From positions 1 through 22,324 of the forward strand of contig JBATKF010000271.1 in assembly GCA_049669185.1 (NCBI GenBank): a stretch of DNA of 22,324 nt. The letters are read 5' to 3'. The position numbers and the translations under genes are program-made. The stretch comes from Thiosocius sp049669185 (lineage in GTDB: Bacteria > Pseudomonadota > Gammaproteobacteria > Chromatiales > Chromatiaceae). Under the pieces are notes generated by a model. That model had not been told where the DNA came from, did not search any database, and was given only the letters and a program-made list of their open reading frames with translations. This document shows positions 7,637 through 14,506 of the stretch, piece by piece (position 1 is the first letter of the stretch; each line of letters opens with the position of its first letter).

Positions 7637-9046
7637 CTACTTGTCAGCGCCCGCCTTCTCGCGCAGGTATCGCTCCTGGTCGGCGCGAGCGAGATCGATA
7701 CTCGCAACATGCACTGACGGTTGACCGATGAAGTTGTTGTCGATCAGGGCCTGGTCTGCGAGTGCGTCGATGGCGAAACCCAGGCCGTGACAATGCAGAC
7801 AGGCGGAACGGATCATCTTGCTGTTCGGAGAGAGATTTGCGCTCTGGTTGTGGTCGACCAGCTTACGGCTCATCCAATCGCTGACGTCGTAGTCGACGCG
7901 CGGCATGTGACAGCTTGCACAAGAGACCCCGCTGCCGGGTGGTGCATCGCCCTGCTGCTCGTCGAGCCACAAGCGGTGATGTGGTGTGCCCTCGTAGGCC
8001 AGAGAGTGTCCATCGGCATGACACTGCAAACACCCCTCAACGGCGGCCTGGGCGACGTCGAAGCGGTGCCCCGTATGGCAGCTGTTGCAGGTCAACTCCT
8101 GGTGTGCGGCCGCATCCTTCATCGGCAGTCGCGCCATCGCCGGCTGCATGGGTGACAGGCCGGCGGCCAGTCGCATACCGTGTTTACCCTGGGTGAACCG
8201 CTGGGCCTCGATCGCATGACAAAGCTGACAGCCTTCGATACCCGGTTTATCGCGCCACGCCCCCGGTTTGCCGCTGGCGTCTGGTGGTTGATGGCAGGCA
8301 CTGCAGTTCACCCCGGCCTCGGCATGCGCGGTCTCCAGCCAGTCGCGCTGAATGTCCGGGGTGATCTTCACCGTTGCTGGGGCGTCTGCATCAACAAGGC
8401 CAAGTTTCTCCAGCGGATACTGGTCGCGCGGGTACTCCATGATCTCGTCTATCAACGATGCGAATTCCCGCGGTGGCACACGGCCGGGTTTCTGCATGGC
8501 CGGTGCATCCATGTGCTTTACCAAAAAGTCGGTGTAGAGCGCGCGGTTGTTGTGAAAGTTATGGCAGCCTGCATTCGTGCAGCTATCGAATGCCATGCCC
8601 GCATGCGATGGCCGGTCATCGGCGATCTTTGAATGACAATGGAAACAGACATCGCGCGGCTGGGTAACGCCATCCTTTCGGGTGATCTCGGGCCGATGCT
8701 CGCTATGACAGGTGACGCAATACAATGCGTCGATCTTATCCAGGCGGTCTGCATTGCGGGGGTCCGTGAACTTGGCCCTGGGATGCGAGTCGAACGGCTT
8801 CACCCGCACAGCCCCGTGACAGTCCACACATCGCTGCTGCATCACTTCACCGCCGCCGAACGCATCGCTGTGGCAGCTGTCGCAGGCCTCCGCCAGTTGA
8901 TGGTGACCGGCACTCAGCGGGCCCGGCATGAACAGTGTCTTGTCGTGACCCTCGAACAGGGTGTAGCCGATGGCTGCCGCCGCGCTGAGGCTGGCGATCA
9001 TCCAAAGCAACCAGTAGCCACGCGTTGTCGTTTTTTCGTCGGCCAT
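7637..9046 (-). CDS. Membrane-anchored multiheme cytochrome c (10 CXXCH plus 1 CX4CH)
   Basis: 469 residues from ATG 9046 (GAGGG 8 nt upstream; a TTG at 9067 is less likely because it overlaps the previous gene). A short basic N-terminus and one hydrophobic helix (about 11 to 30, YWLLWMIASLSAAAAIGYTL) anchor or export it. CXXCH sites start at residues 55, 73, 110, 134, 248, 273, 320, 339, 376 and 416. CTNAGCH at 156 to 162 is a CX4CH site of the kind used in cytochrome c3. There may thus be eleven haems. There is a haem-free stretch of about 85 residues (163 to 247). I do not recognise a named catalytic family; it is not NrfA or hydroxylamine oxidoreductase by visible motifs. It begins 11 bp after the FAD/cytochrome-b fusion gene, which suggests that protein as its inner-membrane redox partner. 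Confidence 0.9.
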   Translation of the reverse strand: MADEKTTTRGYWLLWMIASLSAAAAIGYTLFEGHDKTLFMPGPLSAGHHQLAEACDSCHSDAFGGGEVMQQRCVDCHGAVRVKPFDSHPRAKFTDPRNADRLDKIDALYCVTCHSEHRPEITRKDGVTQPRDVCFHCHSKIADDRPSHAGMAFDSCTNAGCHNFHNNRALYTDFLVKHMDAPAMQKPGRVPPREFASLIDEIMEYPRDQYPLEKLGLVDADAPATVKITPDIQRDWLETAHAEAGVNCSACHQPPDASGKPGAWRDKPGIEGCQLCHAIEAQRFTQGKHGMRLAAGLSPMQPAMARLPMKDAAAHQELTCNSCHTGHRFDVAQAAVEGCLQCHADGHSLAYEGTPHHRLWLDEQQGDAPPGSGVSCASCHMPRVDYDVSDWMSRKLVDHNQSANLSPNSKMIRSACLHCHGLGFAIDALADQALIDNNFIGQPSVHVASIDLARADQERYLREKAGADK

Positions 9047-9057
9047 GCTCTTAGCCC

Positions 9058-11055
9058 TCAGAACCAATAGGTCTTGAAGACATGCCAGCCGAGCAATGCA
9101 GGCACTGGCCAGAACAGCAGGATATGGGTAAAGACGGTCTGCCGCCGCAAGCGACTGGCCAGGGACGAGCCGATACGATGTTCGAGGGCGATTACACCCG
9201 TGGAGAGCCCGCCCAACAACAGCATCAGGCTGAAGCTGAGCATCAACAAGAAGTTCAGGCCATTGCCAAGGCGCATGCCGGTATGCGCGGCCAGGCCGAC
9301 GATCACCAGCACGCCCAACAAAATATGAAACAGCCGCCAGGCATCAAACCGACCCAGACGATTCAGCAGTCTGGTGCGTTTGCGCAGCGACACGGCCAGA
9401 CCGATGGTGAACAGGCCGAGTACGCTGAACCCGGTAATCTGTTTGAACAGGCCATCACGCCACAGCACATCCCAATGCCAGCTGTGCTGGACGCTGTCGG
9501 CATAGGGTACGGCGGGGGCAAACAAGAAAAGCAGCGTGGTGGCCAGGATCGCCACCGACAGACCCAGCAGGGTCTGGTGATTCGCGGCCGGCTGCACCGC
9601 ACCACCACCGAGCAGGTCGGAGACCAGCGGTTTGCAGGAGCCACATACTGTGCTGGCGCCGGTCGCCTTTGCGATAGCCTCCTGCGAACAGGCGCCGAGT
9701 GCGATCGCCTCGCTGATGGCGCCACGACTCACCCCGGTGCACTGACACACCATGGTCGCAGCCGGCCAGGCAGCAACGCCCTGGCTGTGCTCGGCCGGCC
9801 AGATAAAGCCGGTGCGGACAAAGCGTAGCACCTGCCAGGGCCAGATCAGTCGACTGCTTCCGATCAAGGTCTGCAGGCGAACCGTCTCGCTCCAAGGGCC
9901 CATGCCGATAGCACCGACCAGGCGGTTACGATGCACCAGTATCTTGCGGTAGATGCCTTGGGCCTCGTCGCGAAAGACGTAGGCCTTGCCGTACAGGGGG
10001 TCCTCACCGGCACCCATAGGGCCCATACTGAAGACCTGAGTCCCGACCACCTTGAGACGACATGCTGCGACGGACCCTGCATAGTGGCCTTCGAGCCCGG
10101 CGATATCGGCAGTGGCGACGGCCGCCTGCTCGAGACCGGGCGCCACCAGGCCATACACGCGGCCGCGATGCTCCGCGCATTCACCGATCGCATAGATATC
10201 CGGATCGGAGGTGCGCATACGATCGTCGACCTGTATGCCACGACCGTAGGCCAGATGAGATGCCCTCGCCAGCGCAATGTTTGGGCGAATACCGGTCGCC
10301 ACCACCAGGGTATCGCATTCGATCAGGCGGCCGGATCTCAGCCGAACGGCCTCAACGCGTTGCTCACCCTGCACCTCCGCGACGCCGTCTTCGACGATGA
10401 TTTGAATCCCAAGGGCGTTGACTGCGCGCTGCAAGTTCTGCGATGCATCCTCATCGAGCTGCTGGCCCAGCAGCCGGTCGGCATGCTCCACCACGGTGAC
10501 CCGGGTGTTGCACCGCTGCATGCCGCGCGCGGCCTCGAGGCCGAGCAATCCACCGCCAAGGACCAGCGTCCGGTGGCTGCGAGCGCGGCGCGCCAAGAGT
10601 CTGTTGGTGTCGTCCAGATCGCGGAAGGTGAACACACCCGTGAGATCGATACCCGGAATACTCGGCACGAAAGGCGCAGAACCGGTTGCCAGGATCAGTT
10701 TGCTGTAGGGCTGCACCTGGCCGACGTTGTCCACTACGAAACGCTCGTCGCGGTCGATGTGTTCGATGCGATAACCAATTCGCTCTTCGATCCGCGTGCC
10801 GAAGGGGCGCTGCAGGGGTTGCGCCAACCCCTCCCAATCCACTTCACCGGCCAACCAGGACGACAGGCGGACCCGGTTGTAGGGCTGATGCTGCTCATCA
10901 CCATAGATCACGACGGGCTGATCGGGCAGGCGCTCGAGCAACTCACGCGCGGCCCGCATACCGATCGGGCCATTGCCGACGATCACACAGGGGCGCTCTT
11001 GGTCCGACGAAGCCTTTGTTGGCGAGATCTGCAGGTTTGCAGCGGCCGACGTCAT
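9058..11055 (-). CDS. NasC/NirB-like FAD oxidoreductase with BFD [2Fe-2S] domain fused to a di-haem b-type membrane domain
   Basis: 665 residues from ATG 11055 (AGAGGA about 6 nt upstream). Residues 22 to 340 form a two-dinucleotide-fold reductase: FAD motif VIVGNGPIGM (24 on), NAD motif LVLGGGLLGLEAA (164 on) and the second FAD motif DIYAIGECAEH (286 on). A BFD-type [2Fe-2S] domain follows with Cys437, 439, 471 and 474. To here it matches NasC, the NADH-dependent partner of assimilatory nitrate reductase, and the N-terminal half of NirB. Residues 493 to 662 add about five membrane helices. Two carry histidines 14 apart (His577/His591 and His644/His658), the pattern of two stacked b haems. 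Electrons could move between cytosolic NADH/NasA and the quinone pool or periplasm. It heads the redox operon under its own sigma-54 promoter and attenuator. Confidence 0.88.
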   Translation of the reverse strand: MTSAAANLQISPTKASSDQERPCVIVGNGPIGMRAARELLERLPDQPVVIYGDEQHQPYNRVRLSSWLAGEVDWEGLAQPLQRPFGTRIEERIGYRIEHIDRDERFVVDNVGQVQPYSKLILATGSAPFVPSIPGIDLTGVFTFRDLDDTNRLLARRARSHRTLVLGGGLLGLEAARGMQRCNTRVTVVEHADRLLGQQLDEDASQNLQRAVNALGIQIIVEDGVAEVQGEQRVEAVRLRSGRLIECDTLVVATGIRPNIALARASHLAYGRGIQVDDRMRTSDPDIYAIGECAEHRGRVYGLVAPGLEQAAVATADIAGLEGHYAGSVAACRLKVVGTQVFSMGPMGAGEDPLYGKAYVFRDEAQGIYRKILVHRNRLVGAIGMGPWSETVRLQTLIGSSRLIWPWQVLRFVRTGFIWPAEHSQGVAAWPAATMVCQCTGVSRGAISEAIALGACSQEAIAKATGASTVCGSCKPLVSDLLGGGAVQPAANHQTLLGLSVAILATTLLFLFAPAVPYADSVQHSWHWDVLWRDGLFKQITGFSVLGLFTIGLAVSLRKRTRLLNRLGRFDAWRLFHILLGVLVIVGLAAHTGMRLGNGLNFLLMLSFSLMLLLGGLSTGVIALEHRIGSSLASRLRRQTVFTHILLFWPVPALLGWHVFKTYWF

Positions 11056-11083
11056 GCGGTTCCTCTTCAACGTTCACAAAAGG

Positions 11084-11128
11084 AAAAAGCGCCCATACCT
11101 ACCGCACGTTAGCGATAGGCATGGACGC
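11084..11128 (-). terminator. Intrinsic terminator / attenuator in the redox-operon leader
   Basis: The minus-strand arms GCGTCCATGCCTA and TAGGTATGGGCGC pair over 13 bp (two G-U pairs) around a 14-base loop and are followed by five U. It lies before the ATG at 11055 in the same transcript, so it should stop transcription unless the upstream hairpins are held by an antiterminator. Confidence 0.75.
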
Positions 11129-11141
11129 CTTTGTCCAGTCG

Positions 11142-11155
11142 GGCCGCCATTGGCC
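11142..11155 (-). promoter_or_regulatory. Leader hairpin P2 (ANTAR-type hexaloop), redox operon
   Basis: On the minus strand GGCC-AATGGC-GGCC forms a stem with a six-base loop, again A at position 1 and G at position 4. The stem is extended by CAGT/ACTG after a two-base bulge. It sits 20 nt after P1 and 13 nt before the terminator stem, as in two-hairpin ANTAR leaders. Confidence 0.58.
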
Positions 11156-11175
11156 ACTGACGATAATGTTGCTGG

Positions 11176-11189
11176 CAGCTGCGATGCTG
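11176..11189 (-). promoter_or_regulatory. Leader hairpin P1 (ANTAR-type hexaloop), redox operon
   Basis: On the minus strand CAGC-ATCGCA-GCTG forms a 4 bp stem with a six-base loop having A at position 1 and G at position 4. These are the two loop bases known to be conserved in RNA targets of ANTAR antiterminators. It begins about 6 nt after the predicted transcription start. Confidence 0.5.
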
Positions 11190-11204
11190 TCTCTGACTTG
11201 ATTT

Positions 11205-11220
11205 AGCAACTGCAATGCCA
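11205..11220 (-). promoter_or_regulatory. Sigma-54 (-24/-12) promoter of the redox operon
   Basis: Minus-strand sequence TGGCATTGCAGTTGCT fits TGGCAY-R-N4-TTGCW except for the base after TGGCAY (T for R), with GG and GC exactly 12 bp apart. The predicted start of transcription is near 11194, 140 nt before the ATG at 11055. It implies RpoN with an activator such as NtrC, hence expression under nitrogen limitation; the activator is inferred. Confidence 0.72.
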
Positions 11221-11238
11221 ATCTCCATTGATCGGCAT

Positions 11239-11253
11239 TTTGTGCTGCACAAA
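11239..11253. repeat. Perfect inverted repeat upstream of the sigma-54 element
   Basis: TTTGTGC-T-GCACAAA is a perfect 7 bp dyad with a single central base, lying about 45 to 59 bp upstream of the predicted start at 11194. It looks like an operator, but the half-site order (GTGC then GCAC) is opposite to the NtrC consensus. The protein that binds it is unknown. Confidence 0.5.
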
Positions 11254-11404
11254 CAGCGCGTTATCTCTTTGGCACCGCCGTTGGACCTACCCGCGGTGCG
11301 CCTGATTGAACAGCCTTAGTGCGAAATTCCTGTCACGCTGCCCCTTGTTCGTGCAGCGCAGCATCGCAATCGGGACCGGGCGCGCTCTAGCTCTAGCCTG
11401 CATA

Positions 11405-14059
11405 TCAGCGACTCTGTCCGGCGTCTGCGATCAGACGGCGCAGCTCCGGTATACAGGAGCCGCAGTTGGTACCGGCATGCAGCGCCTCGCCGATGGCCTC
11501 AGCGGTCATGAGGCCGCGATTGCGGATCGCATCGATAAGCGTATTGACCCCGACGCTGAAGCAGGAGCAGACGATACTGCCGGCGTCTTGCTCACCCTTG
11601 GGCGGCGTACCGTGCAGCAGACGCGAACGCTCGACAGGGTCGAGTTGCTGTTTGCCGAACAGGTTGACCAGCCAGTCACGTGGTGGCAGCCGGTAGTCCG
11701 GGCCGATGATGATGACTGTGTCCAGGCGTCCCGCAACGACACGCGCGGCACGGTAGTTGACCTGTGTGGAATCGTAGAGCTCGAGCCACTCTGCCTCATC
11801 GAGGCTGTTACACAGTTGCCCGCGCGCATAGGCGGCCCAGTCATCCGGCGCCAGATCGCCGGCCAACTCATAGTGCCAGAGCCCATACCGCCGCGCCTTG
11901 GACCAGTAGGTGGCATGCCTTGGCGCGAGCTCGCAGCGCGTCAGCAGGAAACCGCTCCATTCGGGCCGATAGGGCATCACGCGCACCGGCGTGTGCTTGA
12001 ACTCGGGTTGCCCGGACACGGGATCGACGACCGGATCGATCAGAGCACCGACGCCAGCCGCCGAGGCAAACTGATCATTCCAGTGAATTGGCACGAATAC
12101 CTGTCCGGGCAATTGGGTATCGCTCACGCGGCCACGCAGGATCATTTCACCCCGCTCACTGATCACGGTCGCGAGTTCGCCATCGCGCAGGCCGATCGCA
12201 GCGGCGTCCTCCGGGTGCAATGCCACATAGGGTTCGGTGACGTGGCCTGACAGGCGCGGTGATTTGCCGGTGCGCGTCATGGTGTGCCACTGATCACGCA
12301 CCCTGCCGGTGTTCAGTGTCAGAGGATAGGCCCGATCGACATGCCGGGCCGGCGGCCTTGGCGTTACCGGGACAAAATTCGCCCGCCCGCTTGGCGTGAA
12401 GAAACGCCCGTCGGAAAAAAGGCGCGGCGTGGTCGTCCCCCCGGCGGCGATCGGCCACTGCACAGGTGCCAGATCACGGTATTCCTCCACCGACAGACCG
12501 GCCAGTCCGGAGATATCGAAATCGCGCTCACCGTCGTTCTCGAAACCGGACAGGCGAGCATGCTCGGCGAAGATTTCTGATACCCCGGCGTACTCGAAGC
12601 CCTGATATCCCATGCGCTTTGCCACGGCGCTCAGCATCCACCAGTCCGGCATCGCTTCTCCCGGTGACGGCAGGAAAGCACGCTGCCGGGATATGCAGCG
12701 CTCGGAGTTGGTCACGGTCCCATCCTTCTCGCCCCACGCCAGAGCCGGTAGCCGGATGTCGGCATACTGTTGTGTGTCGGTGCTAGCCATGCAGTCGGAC
12801 ACGACGAGACATTCACAGCTCGCCAGCGCGCGCCGAACCCGTGCGCTGTCCGGAAGACTCACGGCCGGATTGGTCGCCATGATCCACAAGGCCTTCACCT
12901 GGCCGCGCTCGACCGCATCAAACAGATCGACGGCCTTCAGACCCGCATGCGGAGCCACCGCCGGCGCCGACCAGAATCGGGCGACCCGATCACGGTCCAG
13001 CGGATTTTCGATGTCCATATGCGCCGCCAGCTGGTTGGCCAATCCACCGACCTCGCGCCCCCCCATCGCATTCGGTTGACCGGTAACCGAGAAAGGTCCG
13101 GCGCCCGGTTTGCCGAGGCGCCCTGTCAGGAGGTGACAATTGATGATCGCGTTACCCTTATCGGTACCGCTACTGGACTGATTGATGCCCTGCGAGAACA
13201 TCGTCACTACTCGTTCGGTAGACGCGAACATTCGAAAGAAACGCGCGACGTCGTCCACTACCAGGCCACATTGCTCGGCGACTGTGTGCACCGAGGGGGC
13301 ATACCAGCGCGCAATGCCGACTGCCTCATCGACCCCCTGGGTGTGTTCTTCTACGAAAGCGCTATCGACCAGGCCTTGCTCATCCAGCCATGCGAGCAAC
13401 CCACAGAAGAGAATCCCATCAGTGCCACTGCGCAGGGCAAGGTGCAACGCTGCGCCGTCGCAGCTCGCTGTGCGCCGCGGATCGATCACCACGACCTTGA
13501 GTTCCGGTCGGCGCTTCCTGGCCACGAGCAGCCGCTGAAACAAGACCGGGTGACACCAGGCCAGATTCGACCCGACCAGTACCACCAACTCCGCCTGCTC
13601 GAGGTCCTGGTAACAGCCCGGCACGCTATCGCTGCCAAAGGCGCGTTTGTGCGCCGCCACCGCCGAGGACATACACAAGCGGGAATTCGTATCGATGTTG
13701 GCGGAACCTATGAAGCCTTTCATCAGCTTGTTTGCCACGTAGTAGTCTTCGGTCAACAGCTGACCCGAGACATAGAAGGCGACGGCATCAGACCCGTGCT
13801 CGTCGATCACCCGTCGAAAACGCCCCGCCACCGCATCCAGCGCGACATCCCAGGCCACTTGGTCGCCATCCACGACCGGATGCAGCAGGCGGCCATCGAG
13901 ATCCAGGGTCTCGGCGAGCGCCGCCCCTTTCGAGCACAGCCGCCCATAGTTGGCCGGATGGTCGCGGTCGCCATGGATCTCCACTCCACCTTCCGCACCG
14001 AATGTCGCGCTAACCCCGCAACCAACACCGCAGTAGGGGCAGGTTGTCTTCACCACCAT
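11405..14059 (-). CDS. nasA: Assimilatory nitrate reductase catalytic subunit with C-terminal BFD domain
   Basis: 884 residues, cytosolic (no Tat signal), reducing nitrate to nitrite. The N-terminal [4Fe-4S] site is Cys7, Cys10, Cys14 and Cys42 (CPYCGVGCG, then LCSKG). The molybdenum ligand is Cys129 in NSRLCMSSAVAAHKRAFGSD. Later molybdopterin-binding segments include TMFSQGINQSSSGTDKGNAI and TNPAVSLPDS, and the C-terminal MGD domain with HTMTRTGKSPRLSGHVTEP. A BFD-type [2Fe-2S] domain ends the protein (Cys831, 833, 866, 869), the arrangement of Klebsiella-type NasA that takes electrons from a separate flavoprotein (NasC). No separate soluble NasC lies here; the FAD/cytochrome-b fusion in the next operon is the only NasC-like candidate. 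ATG 14059 lacks a strong ribosome binding site and lies 52 bp after nirD. Confidence 0.95.
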   Translation of the reverse strand: MVVKTTCPYCGVGCGVSATFGAEGGVEIHGDRDHPANYGRLCSKGAALAETLDLDGRLLHPVVDGDQVAWDVALDAVAGRFRRVIDEHGSDAVAFYVSGQLLTEDYYVANKLMKGFIGSANIDTNSRLCMSSAVAAHKRAFGSDSVPGCYQDLEQAELVVLVGSNLAWCHPVLFQRLLVARKRRPELKVVVIDPRRTASCDGAALHLALRSGTDGILFCGLLAWLDEQGLVDSAFVEEHTQGVDEAVGIARWYAPSVHTVAEQCGLVVDDVARFFRMFASTERVVTMFSQGINQSSSGTDKGNAIINCHLLTGRLGKPGAGPFSVTGQPNAMGGREVGGLANQLAAHMDIENPLDRDRVARFWSAPAVAPHAGLKAVDLFDAVERGQVKALWIMATNPAVSLPDSARVRRALASCECLVVSDCMASTDTQQYADIRLPALAWGEKDGTVTNSERCISRQRAFLPSPGEAMPDWWMLSAVAKRMGYQGFEYAGVSEIFAEHARLSGFENDGERDFDISGLAGLSVEEYRDLAPVQWPIAAGGTTTPRLFSDGRFFTPSGRANFVPVTPRPPARHVDRAYPLTLNTGRVRDQWHTMTRTGKSPRLSGHVTEPYVALHPEDAAAIGLRDGELATVISERGEMILRGRVSDTQLPGQVFVPIHWNDQFASAAGVGALIDPVVDPVSGQPEFKHTPVRVMPYRPEWSGFLLTRCELAPRHATYWSKARRYGLWHYELAGDLAPDDWAAYARGQLCNSLDEAEWLELYDSTQVNYRAARVVAGRLDTVIIIGPDYRLPPRDWLVNLFGKQQLDPVERSRLLHGTPPKGEQDAGSIVCSCFSVGVNTLIDAIRNRGLMTAEAIGEALHAGTNCGSCIPELRRLIADAGQSR

Positions 14060-14111
14060 GGCGAATCGGCAGGGCCGGTCTCGGCCGCCCCGCCGGGGAG
14101 ATCGGCAGTAA

Positions 14112-14441
14112 TCACGCCGCAGCCTCCGCCGACTTGATCGAAAGCAGGACCCTGCCGTCTTCGATCTTCACGCCGAACACCTTAGCGCATCCCTCATCGG
14201 GCGCGAGGGCCTGCCCGGATGCAAGATCGATCTTCCAGTTATGTAGGGGGCAGGTCACCGAGGTGCCGTGCACTATGCCTTGTGACAGCGGCCCGCCCTT
14301 GTGCGGACAGGCATCGCGCAGCGCAAATACCTGGTCATCTCGGGTGCGGAACAGCGCGATGTCCATCGTATCGGTCTTGATCACCCGCGAACCGAGTCTC
14401 GGGATCTCTTCGAGGGCCACAACTTCAATCCAGTCAGTCAT
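14112..14441 (-). CDS. nirD: Nitrite reductase small subunit (Rieske-type)
   Basis: 109 residues forming a NirD-type Rieske domain. The cluster-binding pairs are CPHKGGPL (Cys and His) and CPLHNWKIDL (Cys and His), followed by the typical VKIEDGRVLLSI ending. It partners NirB in cytosolic NADH-dependent reduction of nitrite to ammonium. It lies 65 bp after nirB and 52 bp before nasA on the same strand. Rieske ferredoxins of dioxygenases look alike, but the neighbour NirB makes this identity safe. Confidence 0.95.
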   Translation of the reverse strand: MTDWIEVVALEEIPRLGSRVIKTDTMDIALFRTRDDQVFALRDACPHKGGPLSQGIVHGTSVTCPLHNWKIDLASGQALAPDEGCAKVFGVKIEDGRVLLSIKSAEAAA

Positions 14442-14506
14442 ACTCTAACCTCAGGTGCAGAACGCGAAGGATGCCAGGCCTTCCCGGTCAAGTTTTTTGG
14501 CGGAAC

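Larger units (their letters stand above)
11056..11404. other. Intergenic control region between nasA and the redox operon
   Basis: This 349 bp gap has no convincing gene. It holds, reading the minus strand, a perfect inverted repeat (11239-11253), a sigma-54 -24/-12 element (11205-11220) and a leader of about 140 nt with two hexaloop hairpins and an intrinsic terminator. No clear terminator for nasA is visible in 11254-11404; a CGCTGC/GCAGCG hairpin there lacks a U run. Read-through from the nas operon is therefore possible. Confidence 0.7.

Noticed and set aside
9931..11112. Plus-strand open frame of 393 codons opposite the FAD fusion gene
   Set aside because: No recognisable domain and fully antisense to a well-supported gene; no ribosome binding site.
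11271..11300. NtrC site made of GGCACC and GGTGCG upstream of the redox operon
   Set aside because: The halves are about 18 bp apart, not 5, so they do not form a standard dyad.
12770..14137. Long plus-strand open frame (455 codons) opposite nasA
   Set aside because: The minus strand encodes a clear nasA with all cofactor motifs. The plus-strand product shows no family motif and is a by-product of GC-rich codon use.
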